Source: Nitrososphaerota archaeon (GTDB lineage Archaea; Thermoproteota; Nitrososphaeria; Nitrososphaerales; Nitrosopumilaceae). From it: a DNA stretch of 64,000 nt. The notes under the pieces are model-generated. The model did not search any database and was not told the DNA's origin. It was given only the letters and a program-made list of their open reading frames with translations. Where the stretch lies: NCBI GenBank assembly GCA_021325615.1, contig JAJPGU010000006.1:1-64000 (forward strand), given 5' to 3'. The stretch's first letter is position 1. Every line of letters starts with the position of its first letter. Position numbers and translations under genes: made by a program. Shown piece by piece: positions 1-8,049 of the stretch.

Positions 1-2
1 CC

Positions 3-567
3 TCAACTGATGCGGTATCCCGAGCCCACGGCCTCCCAGTACAAACGCTCTCTGAGACACTGGCCGCAACAGACGCAGTAAACAGGACGCACACCATCCC
101 GCCGCAGCTTCTCAACGAGTCCCTCTCCTCAGCCGACCAGGTATCGCGAAGCAGGGTAATCCCGCCACTGGTGATATCGGAGACAGTCTCATCAAGCGAC
201 GCGGCATCAACAACATACCTTGCAGTCCAGACCATTTCTGAGACACTCTCTGCCACAGAGTCGGCAAACAGGACGCACACCATCCCGCCGCAGACATTAT
301 CTGAATCCCTCTCTTCTGCCGACGCAGTATCGCGGGCCCACGGCCTCCCGGTCCAGACCCTTTCCGAGTCATTCTCCTCCTCCGATTCGGCATCCATGAT
401 ACTCAACGCGACACAGACATTATCCGAGTCGCTCAGCCAGTCCGATGCAGTAAACGGCACCCACAGCGCCATCCAGGTAATATCGGAAGCACTCGGAATC
501 TCTGACGCAGCAACCAGGGGCCACCTGACCACCGAGACCCTGTCTGAAACCGTATCAAGCGCAGACG
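3..567 (+). repeat. In-frame tandem repeats encoding 20-21-residue units
   Basis: About nine consecutive units of 60-63 bp are visible, each encoding roughly QTLSESLSSADAVxR plus a short variable spacer such as THTIPP or AHGLPV. Some spacers recur out of simple order, for example THTIPP near nt 100 and nt 280, which suggests duplication of multi-unit blocks. The array probably continues to the left of the window. Confidence 0.85.
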
Positions 568-3416
568 CCGAAACCCTCAAGGGCGGTATCAGGATAGAGG
601 CAAGGGACCAGAACGGCAACCTCGTTCCTGACGCCACCTACTCGATATCTCCAAGCCCTGACGGCTCCAACACGCCTCTATCGGTCGTAGACGGCGGCGC
701 CAACGACGCAGACGGCATCAACAACGGAAGGTCGGTGGTTACACTTGTCCCGTTCGGCCCGTACAACATAACTATCACCACCATCCCGCCAGGATACAAC
801 GTGCTTGGCAACTATACCATATTCACGGTCTCTCCCACCAATCCCAACGGCATAGCGCTGTTCAGGGTGACGCCGGTCTCCACAAACCTCAGCATGCTCC
901 CGCCAACGGTGATAACGTCCGCACCAAACCTCAACGACACGGTGCTCAACACTTGGATCTCGTCCTTTGGGGCGCACCTCCACAACGGCACCCAGCCCGT
1001 AACGCCGATCACGTCAGTGCCGCAGCTGCCGCCGATAATATCAGCCGGGGCCTCAAACGCCACGGCAGTAGCCAAGGCAGTGTCGCAGCAGGCAACGGTC
1101 CAGCTTGACACAAACTTTGGGCCCGGGCAGGACCCGTCATCCATAATCAGCGCGCTCGGAGTCCCGGTTTATTCCGTGCCAAAGACACCTGATGTGGTCT
1201 CTGTCATCCCAAGCATAGTGGCCCAGTCTGCAAACCTCAACGTGCCCACCCAGACGGTGACAACGCCGCCCCTTGACAGGATAGTGCCAGGCCAGCAGAT
1301 GATAATGCCGGTCAACCCGGCCGTAATTCCAAACACCGGCGGCCTCAAGCAGCTTGACATCACCTCAAGCCCGACTGCCGCCACAGGCAACGCGACATCG
1401 GACTGGTTTGTAGTAAAGGTCGACAATACGGTTCCAAGCACACTGCCGCCGCTCTCTGCCAGCGGCATCAAGGACAAGGCAGTGCTCTACGTAAACGTCA
1501 CCTACCAGTGGGAGGTGACAAGCCCCCACAAGGGATTTGACTGGTCCAACCCTGCAAACTTTGCAAGCCCGCCGCACCTGACACTCCAGCTGCCAAAGCC
1601 TGGCACAAACTCGGGAATCCAGACCGACTCGAACGGGTGCCCGGTCTCCGACATCTACCTATATGACCCGTCGACTGCAAGCTGGACCACAAACACGGTA
1701 AGCGTAATCTCGGCTGCGCCTACTGCAGGAAACCCGTCCACCTGTGATGTCGTAGTCCAGGCCCACCACTTTTCCTCGTTTGCACTCGGGTCGCCAGGCA
1801 CATCAGGCGCAGGGCCTGCGCCAGCACCGGACCCAAGTTCCGCAGTGAGCGGAGGCTTTGGCGGAGGCGGCGGGGGAGGGGCGGGACCCTCGTCCTCGTC
1901 TAGCGGACCCTCGTCCTCAGGCGAGGGCTTTGGAGGCATACTTGCGCCGGTATTGAAGATAGACAGCGTCACGTACAACACGTGCCAGAACCAGACCGTA
2001 ACCATGCTTGTCGAGTATTCCGACAGCAACCCCTCCGTGATACTGAGGACGTCGCTTACGGGAGTGGTCCAGGCCTCCGTTGCGAGCTACCAGCCTTATG
2101 CCGCAGAGAACGCCAACTCGACCATCCAGAGGATAGTGTACGAGGCCCCGATAAACCCAAGGGAGCAGTCATTTGAGGTGGTGGCACTCCAGGCCGCGGG
2201 CAACAACGTAAACTCCGTAGGGCAGACAATCGAGATAACTGGATGCGCCGAGACCGTCAACTTTGGAAACGCGCCGGGAGCGCAGCCTGCCGCGGTGGAC
2301 GAGTCCGCACCGCAGATATTTGACGTGAGGTTCCAGCCGGGCAATGGCACCATGGAAACATCAAACGGAAGCAACCAGTTTGCAAGCCCGCAGCCTGTCA
2401 CCGTAACTGCCATAGTATCAAGCCCTACGCCCATAGACCAGGCCCAGCTGAAGTTTGTCAGGGCAGGGGACGTCCCGAGCACGTTTGAGATGATACCAAT
2501 GAATATCTCGCCCCTCCCGATTGCAAACACCACGTATACCGTAACGGGTACCATACCGCAGCAGATGCTGTCCTCCCCCGCCACCACATACTGGGTGGAC
2601 GTGCACAACACGGCGCAAAAGACTTCCGACTCTGAAACATACACGCTGGGGATAGTGCCGCCGTATCCCGTACAGGGCAACCTCCAGATGGACATGAACC
2701 CGTCAAGGGCGCAGGGCACAAGCATGCACCCCGTGGCATACCTCAACAATACGTCCCAGGGCCCTGTCTGGGGCTCGGTCTCGCTTGTATCAAACGGAAG
2801 CGTTGTCTACACGTCACCCCCGCAACTCTTTGGTACCGGACAAACGCCTGTGACGCTCGAGTGGGAGGTGCCAAACATGGGAGCCGTGGCGGACTACAAG
2901 ATGTCCGCAGTTGCAGACATCTACGGCCAGTCGTTTGGCACGGTCCTTGGAGACCTTGACACCTTCCAGTCGGTCCAGACCATGCCCATTTCAAGCGCTA
3001 CTGCCATCAGCACCATAAGCGAGGGCAACAGCACAATTGCCCAGGCAGCGGTGCTCTACTCCTCGTTTAGGAACGACGGCACGATGAGGTACACCGTCAC
3101 GGCCCACGACGGCACATGCGTAATCGGCGGAGCAGGCGGGTGCCTTGTAACCAACTCCACCTACGGACAGAGGGGCGACTTTAAGGCGGTCAACGTGGGC
3201 GGCGAGGCCTACCTCGTGAGGTATTCAGGCCCCGGCGACGCGCTTGAGAGGTTCTCGATAACCTCGGTAGACCCGATACTGGGCCAGTGGAAAGTCGATC
3301 TAGTATCGCAGAGCGGCCTGCTCCCGCAGGCCCAGGCTGCAGGGGGTGTCTTCCTCAAGGTAAAGTATGACGAGTCCAACAGGACGCTTGTAACGCTTCC
3401 TTCCGGGCAGCCCTAG
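3..3416 (+). CDS. Large secreted surface protein, 5' end outside window
   Basis: The frame is open from the first bases to the TAG at 3414-3416, so at least 1137 residues are present and the N-terminus with any signal peptide is missing. The visible N-terminal part is a tandem array of 20-21-residue Ser/Thr/Asp-rich repeats of the form LSES-SSADA. A Thr/Pro/Asn-rich region follows, then a Gly/Ser-rich linker (about nt 1850-1935), then beta-rich extracellular-type sequence with many N-x-S/T sequons. I recognise no enzyme motif. The composition fits an S-layer or adhesin-like protein exposed outside the cell and probably N-glycosylated; that role is inferred. The 3' end overlaps glyS convergently by 4 bp. 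Confidence 0.85.
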   Translation, partial: STDAVSRAHGLPVQTLSETLAATDAVNRTHTIPPQLLNESLSSADQVSRSRVIPPLVISETVSSSDAASTTYLAVQTISETLSATESANRTHTIPPQTLSESLSSADAVSRAHGLPVQTLSESFSSSDSASMILNATQTLSESLSQSDAVNGTHSAIQVISEALGISDAATRGHLTTETLSETVSSADAETLKGGIRIEARDQNGNLVPDATYSISPSPDGSNTPLSVVDGGANDADGINNGRSVVTLVPFGPYNITITTIPPGYNVLGNYTIFTVSPTNPNGIALFRVTPVSTNLSMLPPTVITSAPNLNDTVLNTWISSFGAHLHNGTQPVTPITSVPQLPPIISAGASNATAVAKAVSQQATVQLDTNFGPGQDPSSIISALGVPVYSVPKTPDVVSVIPSIVAQSANLNVPTQTVTTPPLDRIVPGQQMIMPVNPAVIPNTGGLKQLDITSSPTAATGNATSDWFVVKVDNTVPSTLPPLSASGIKDKAVLYVNVTYQWEVTSPHKGFDWSNPANFASPPHLTLQLPKPGTNSGIQTDSNGCPVSDIYLYDPSTASWTTNTVSVISAAPTAGNPSTCDVVVQAHHFSSFALGSPGTSGAGPAPAPDPSSAVSGGFGGGGGGGAGPSSSSSGPSSSGEGFGGILAPVLKIDSVTYNTCQNQTVTMLVEYSDSNPSVILRTSLTGVVQASVASYQPYAAENANSTIQRIVYEAPINPREQSFEVVALQAAGNNVNSVGQTIEITGCAETVNFGNAPGAQPAAVDESAPQIFDVRFQPGNGTMETSNGSNQFASPQPVTVTAIVSSPTPIDQAQLKFVRAGDVPSTFEMIPMNISPLPIANTTYTVTGTIPQQMLSSPATTYWVDVHNTAQKTSDSETYTLGIVPPYPVQGNLQMDMNPSRAQGTSMHPVAYLNNTSQGPVWGSVSLVSNGSVVYTSPPQLFGTGQTPVTLEWEVPNMGAVADYKMSAVADIYGQSFGTVLGDLDTFQSVQTMPISSATAISTISEGNSTIAQAAVLYSSFRNDGTMRYTVTAHDGTCVIGGAGGCLVTNSTYGQRGDFKAVNVGGEAYLVRYSGPGDALERFSITSVDPILGQWKVDLVSQSGLLPQAQAAGGVFLKVKYDESNRTLVTLPSGQP

Positions 3417-4873
3417 GGGAACGCGACTGACCGCGAAATGTACGAGTCAAGGTCTGCAGTGCTCACCCTCTCCTGCGCCATCGAGTCCCTGCTCCTTACC
3501 GTGACGGTCCCGTCCTGGAGCGTCTGGTGGTCTATGGTTACTGCAAAGGGCGCGCCCACCTCGTCAAGCCTCCTGTACCTCCTGCCTATCGCGCCCGAGT
3601 GGTCAAGGAACGCGTCATACCTTGTCCTCATCCTTGAAAATATCTCCTCGGTCTTTTCGGCAAGCCCGTCCTTCTTTACAAGCGATAGCACCCCCACGTG
3701 GACCGGCGCAAGGTACGGTTTCAGCGAGAGCACCACCCTCTCGTTCTCCTTGTCCTCGCGTAGCGAGTGCTCAAGTATGGTGTAAAGGCTCCTGTCTATG
3801 CCCATCGAGAGCTCAAAGACATGGGGGAGGACCTTGGCGTTGTCGTCAAGCACCTCGAACTTTTCCTTGCTCACCTTCCCGTGGCTTGTAAGGTCATAGT
3901 CGGACCTGTAGTTGCACGCGACAAGCTCAAGCCATCCCGTGGCAGTCTCGACCTCAAAGTCAAACGCGACAGACGCATAGAACGCCTTCTCCTTCTCGCC
4001 CAGCTTGCGGAACCTTGAGCGCGACGTGTCAATCCCGGTCTTTTTGTAAAACTCGGCAAGTAGGCCCAGATAGTAAGCGACAAGCTTGTTTGGCACGGTC
4101 CTGCGCTCGTACGCCTCCCGGCATGTCATCGGGCGTATCGTGTCGTCTGCCATGATGTTGAGTACGGTTCCCTCGACCTCGGAGAACCCGTCTATCTCGT
4201 CAAGCCTTCCCGGGTTGCAAAATACCTCAATCTCCGCCTGGTAAAACTCCCTCAGCCTGAGCAGCGACTGGCGCGGCGAGATCTCGTTGCGGAATGACTT
4301 GCCAATCTGTGCAACGCCGATTGGTAGCCTGCCGCGCATTGTCTTGTAAAGCCTTGGAAAATCCACAAATATCGACTGGCATGTCTCCGGCCTGAGGTAC
4401 GCAGGCTCGTCCTGCGGGCCTATGCCGACCCGGAACATCATGTTGAACTTTTTTGCGCCGTCAAGCGCCCCCTTGCACTTGGGGCACCTGATGTTCTTCT
4501 CCGCAATGGTCCTGTCAAACGCCTCAAGCTCGGCAGACTCGGGGATTACGACCGAGCACACCTCCGCAATCATCTTGTCGGCCCGGAATATCGAGCCGCA
4601 CTTTTGGCACTTTACCACGGGGTCTGCAAACGAGGAGAGGTGCCCCGAGGCAAGGAACACCGACTGGGACATTATCTGGGACCCGTCAATCTCCCACATC
4701 CTGTCCCGCCTCACAAGTTCCCTGCGCCACAGTTCTATGAACTTGTTCTTCAGGCTGACCCCGGACGGCCCGTACTCCCAGAACCCCGCCGGGGCGTCAG
4801 GATAGATGCCGCAGCTTGGAAAGTAAAAGCCCCTCTCAAGGGCAAGCTGGATTACCTGCTCGTAGTTCACCAT
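3413..4873 (-). CDS. glyS: Glycyl-tRNA synthetase, archaeal/eukaryotic alpha2 type
   Basis: Charges tRNA-Gly with glycine in the cytoplasm. The N-terminus MVNYEQVIQLALERGFYFPS and the GFWEYGPSG segment are typical of this class II synthetase. Two CxxC pairs (CQKCG and CPKCKG) form the zinc-binding insertion, FRNEISPRQ is motif 2, and MGIDRSLYTILEHS is motif 3, followed by an anticodon-binding domain. At about 486 residues it is somewhat short for the archaeal family but looks complete. The start is either this ATG or a GTG nine bases upstream at 4882, which would overlap the nfo stop as GTGA. It is cotranscribed with nfo. Confidence 0.95.
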   Translation of the reverse strand: MVNYEQVIQLALERGFYFPSCGIYPDAPAGFWEYGPSGVSLKNKFIELWRRELVRRDRMWEIDGSQIMSQSVFLASGHLSSFADPVVKCQKCGSIFRADKMIAEVCSVVIPESAELEAFDRTIAEKNIRCPKCKGALDGAKKFNMMFRVGIGPQDEPAYLRPETCQSIFVDFPRLYKTMRGRLPIGVAQIGKSFRNEISPRQSLLRLREFYQAEIEVFCNPGRLDEIDGFSEVEGTVLNIMADDTIRPMTCREAYERRTVPNKLVAYYLGLLAEFYKKTGIDTSRSRFRKLGEKEKAFYASVAFDFEVETATGWLELVACNYRSDYDLTSHGKVSKEKFEVLDDNAKVLPHVFELSMGIDRSLYTILEHSLREDKENERVVLSLKPYLAPVHVGVLSLVKKDGLAEKTEEIFSRMRTRYDAFLDHSGAIGRRYRRLDEVGAPFAVTIDHQTLQDGTVTVRSRDSMAQERVSTADLDSYISRSVAFP

Positions 4874-4878
4874 GGATA

Positions 4879-5724
4879 TCACCCGGCAAGTTCCTTAACT
4901 TTTTTAAGGTTGCCAAGGTCGTCCCGCCTCTCGTCAATCGGCGTTTCAAGTATTATCGGAATATCCTTTGAGTTGACCGAGTGTATGACCTTTGCAAGGC
5001 CCTTCTCGCCTATGTGCCCAAGCCCGATGTGCTCATGCCTGTCTATGTTGCACCCTATCTCCCCCTTGGAGTCGTTGAGGTGGAGAATCTTGAGGTTCTC
5101 AAAGCCCACAGTCTTGTTGAACTTGTCAAGAGTGTCATGCACCGCCTTGTCGGTCCTAAGGTCGTACCCTGCCGCAAAGGCATGGCACGTGTCAAGGCAG
5201 ACCCCGAACCGCTTGGAAGGCCTGAGCTGCTCGAAAATGGAGGCAAGCTGCCCAAAGTCCGACCCCACGCTGTTCTTCTGGCCTGCCGTGTTCTCAAGCA
5301 GGATCATCACGTCGTCGCCGGTGTCGTCGGCCGCCTTGTTGAACGCCTTGACAAGCTTCTCAATCCCCTTCTTGTCCCCCGCGCCCTTGTGGCTGCCAAG
5401 GTGCGCGACGATATAGGGTATGCCAAGCTTGCTGCAGCGCTTTATCTCGTCGATGAGCGAGCCCAGCGACCTTGCAAACGGGTCGTCCTCGGGCGAGGAG
5501 AGGTTGGGAAGGTATGGCATGTGGGCAACAGTCGCGTACCTGTCTATATCGGACGCACCGAGCTTCTTCCTAAAGTTGGCAACGTCGCCTGCGGCAAGGG
5601 GCTTGGCAGCCCACCCCCTGGGGTTGCGCGTAAAAATCTGAAAGGCAGTGCAGCCCATCGCGACCGCGTTGTCGACGGCCCTGTCGATGGAGCCAGAGAT
5701 GGAGACATGCATCCCTACCTGCAT
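4879..5724 (-). CDS. nfo: Endonuclease IV (AP endonuclease)
   Basis: Cleaves DNA 5' of abasic sites in base-excision repair. The protein (about 281 residues) starts MQVGMHVSISGSID and carries AP-endonuclease-2 TIM-barrel motifs: GCTAFQIFTRNP, the metal-ligand segments LENTAG and GVCLDTCHAFAAGYD, HLNDSKGEIG with DRHEHIG, and a terminal ILETP. I chose ATG 5724 because a TATA-like box lies about 26 nt upstream on this strand, giving a leaderless transcript; an in-frame ATG at 5745 would add seven residues and overlap that box. It overlaps or abuts glyS downstream. Confidence 0.94.
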   Translation of the reverse strand: MQVGMHVSISGSIDRAVDNAVAMGCTAFQIFTRNPRGWAAKPLAAGDVANFRKKLGASDIDRYATVAHMPYLPNLSSPEDDPFARSLGSLIDEIKRCSKLGIPYIVAHLGSHKGAGDKKGIEKLVKAFNKAADDTGDDVMILLENTAGQKNSVGSDFGQLASIFEQLRPSKRFGVCLDTCHAFAAGYDLRTDKAVHDTLDKFNKTVGFENLKILHLNDSKGEIGCNIDRHEHIGLGHIGEKGLAKVIHSVNSKDIPIILETPIDERRDDLGNLKKVKELAG

Positions 5725-5745
5725 GCAGGTTCTTCGATCGGGCAT

Positions 5746-5756
5746 AATTTAAATCC
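5746..5756 (-). promoter_or_regulatory. TATA-like promoter for nfo-glyS
   Basis: The minus strand reads GGATTTAAATTAT just upstream of nfo. Its centre is about 26 nt from the chosen ATG at 5724, the expected distance from an archaeal TATA box to the transcription start of a leaderless mRNA. Confidence 0.55.
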
Positions 5757-5860
5757 GAAGCTTGGAACCGTGCCGCGCAGCCTCATGTGCAAGGGGGGCG
5801 CCGCAGAATCAGATTTTTATGGTCTGGACTGTCAAAGGATGCGTGCTACAGCCCGGCATC

Positions 5861-6853
5861 ATGGACCTTGCCAAGTATCCCTTCCTTGCAGAGGCGGGGG
5901 CCTACCTTAGGGACAAGGGATTCAACCTCGAGCAGCTTGGCCACCCGGACTGGGCGCCCCTTGTCGACAAGGCATACGGGAGGATAGTCGTCGCCTCCTC
6001 GGGCCAGATCTACGGCTCCGACTCGCGCCTTGAAAACCCCGACATGGAAATTCTCTCGTTTATCGTTGCAGTAATACTTCTCAAGGCGGCGTCCGTCCAG
6101 ACCCTTACGCGGCGGTTTGCGCTTGCCGAGGCGCGCCGCGCCGAGCGGTACCTCCAGCAGGACCTCTGGTCAAGCAAGAAGAGCCTCGACCTGCCCCTCA
6201 AGATAATCCGGGAGCTCTTCGGGGTCGAGGTCTCAGTAGAGAGCGACGAGTTTGTCATCAGGGTATCGGACTACCTCAAGAGGGCGGTCCACTTTCACGA
6301 AAAGGAGTGGAAGCTCGTAAACAGGCGGGTAGGCTCGGGCCATGTCCGCCTCACCGCGCACGAGACAGTAAGGCTCATCCGCACCGAGCTTGGCCAGTAC
6401 ATCAACTCGAGGATCCAAGCAGTCTCGCTCCCGCAGATCCCCGAGGCCTTCCAGGCAAGGGTCAGGGATCTAGTCTCGCTTGCATCAAGGTTTTCAGACG
6501 CGGTGGTGGTCTCGTCAGACTATCCCCCGTGCGTCAAGCACGCAATCGAGGTGCTCGAAAAGGGCGAGAACCTCCCCCACTCGGGCAGGTTCCTGCTTGC
6601 AACCTTCCTGCTGTCAAGGGGCCAGACGACCGACCAGATAGCGCCGCTCTTCAAGAACGCGCCGGACTATAACGAGAGGATAACAAGATACCAGCTTGAG
6701 CACATATCAGGCGCCTCGGGCAGGGGAACGAAATATTCCTGCCCCTCGTGCGACAAGCTGAGGAGCGAGAACCTCTGCTTTGCGGTCCCCGAGTGCGACG
6801 GCGTAATAAACCCCGCCCAGTTCGGCAAGAGGAGGCCTAGGCCGAATGCTTGA
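5861..6853 (+). CDS. priL: DNA primase large subunit PriL
   Basis: Non-catalytic partner of the archaeal/eukaryotic primase, which makes RNA primers for replication. The start MDLAKYPFLAEAGAYLRDKG fits the family; an upstream in-frame start at 5762 would add 33 implausible residues. The C-terminal part carries the cysteines of the 4Fe-4S domain: PPCVKHA, then CPSC, then Cys in ENLC and PEC, followed by a basic tail. Length is about 330 residues, usual for archaeal PriL. It overlaps priS by 8 bp, so the two subunits are probably translationally coupled. Confidence 0.93.
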   Translation: MDLAKYPFLAEAGAYLRDKGFNLEQLGHPDWAPLVDKAYGRIVVASSGQIYGSDSRLENPDMEILSFIVAVILLKAASVQTLTRRFALAEARRAERYLQQDLWSSKKSLDLPLKIIRELFGVEVSVESDEFVIRVSDYLKRAVHFHEKEWKLVNRRVGSGHVRLTAHETVRLIRTELGQYINSRIQAVSLPQIPEAFQARVRDLVSLASRFSDAVVVSSDYPPCVKHAIEVLEKGENLPHSGRFLLATFLLSRGQTTDQIAPLFKNAPDYNERITRYQLEHISGASGRGTKYSCPSCDKLRSENLCFAVPECDGVINPAQFGKRRPRPNA

Positions 6854-7970
6854 GCGGGACGCAGCCCTTGTGGAGAACGCAATCAAGGAGTACTACTTCA
6901 ACCACCACGACCTCATACCGGTCCCGCCAAAGATTGGCGAGCGGGAGTTTGGGTACCAAAAGTTCAACGGCGGCATGACAAGGCACATTGCAATACGGGA
7001 CATCAAGGAACTCCACCTGCTCCTGATGAGGGAGACGCCGTCAGACGTCTACTGCTCAAACGCATACTACTCGTTCCCGTCGATGCCGATGGCCGAGAAG
7101 GACTGGAAGGGGGCCGACCTGATATTTGACATTGACGCAAAGGACCTCGCCCTTGACTGCAGGCCGTCCCACTCGGTATCAAGGTGCGGTACATGCGGGA
7201 ATGCGGCACAGGGAAGGCACGCGGCCTGCCCGTCCTGCGCCTCCCCGAAGGTCGAGTCAGTCTCGGTCGCGTGCAGGAACTGCATCGACGAGTCAAAAAA
7301 GGAGGTCGCCAAGCTCGCAGCAATACTGGACGGGGACCTCGGCATAAGCCCCGCCGACGTGCAGGTCTACTTTTCAGGCAACGAGGGCTTTCACATCAAG
7401 GTGCCTAGCCCCGCCTACGAGTCGCTAGGCTCCCACGAGAGGGCCGACCTTGTAGATTATGTGATGTTCAACGGCGCAATCCCCGAGGCCTTTGGCATGC
7501 GCAGGCAAAACTCCGCCAAGTCGTCGCTTCCCGAGCTTGGCGAGCCCGGCTGGCGCGGGAGGGTGGCGTCCGGGATATTTGGCTCAAGGAGCAGGGCGCA
7601 GAAGATATCGCGCCAGGTAGTCCTCGAGGGGTACGCGGCATTCCAGGCAAGGCTTGACGGGCTGAAAAAAACAATCGGCGCAAGGGTCGACCCGAAGGTG
7701 ACGATGGACGTGCACAGGATCTTCAGGCTTGAGGGCTCGATAAACTCAAAGAGCGGCCTTGCAAAGGTGCGCGCCCAGGACCTTGCGTCGTTTGACCCGT
7801 TTACCGACGCCTGCCTGCTTGGCGACGAGAAGGTGGAGGTTGCCGCATGCTGCCCCGTGCCGGTGAGGCTGCGGAACAAAAAGTACGGCCCCTATGCGGG
7901 CGAGAGGGTGTCAATCCCCAAGTACGCGGCGGTATACCTGATCTGCAAGGGCCTAGCTAGTGCCGTCTGA
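6846..7970 (+). CDS. priS: DNA primase small (catalytic) subunit PriS
   Basis: Catalytic subunit of archaeal primase, 374 residues. The metal-binding DID motif is at residues 95-97 (FDIDAKDL), and GNEGFHIKVPS is the conserved nucleotide-site segment. Cysteines at about 114, 117, 128, 131, 143 and 146 form a zinc-binding insertion. The VDPKVTMDVHRIFRLEGSI segment near residue 285 is the third conserved motif. It directly follows priL, overlapping by 8 bp. Confidence 0.95.
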   Translation: MLERDAALVENAIKEYYFNHHDLIPVPPKIGEREFGYQKFNGGMTRHIAIRDIKELHLLLMRETPSDVYCSNAYYSFPSMPMAEKDWKGADLIFDIDAKDLALDCRPSHSVSRCGTCGNAAQGRHAACPSCASPKVESVSVACRNCIDESKKEVAKLAAILDGDLGISPADVQVYFSGNEGFHIKVPSPAYESLGSHERADLVDYVMFNGAIPEAFGMRRQNSAKSSLPELGEPGWRGRVASGIFGSRSRAQKISRQVVLEGYAAFQARLDGLKKTIGARVDPKVTMDVHRIFRLEGSINSKSGLAKVRAQDLASFDPFTDACLLGDEKVEVAACCPVPVRLRNKKYGPYAGERVSIPKYAAVYLICKGLASAV

Positions 7971-8049
7971 GAATCCTACCTTCACTTATTAATAGAGGCG
8001 GGGGCACCGGTAGTTGGGAAGACATTAATTTGACGCGAATGGAGGATGG

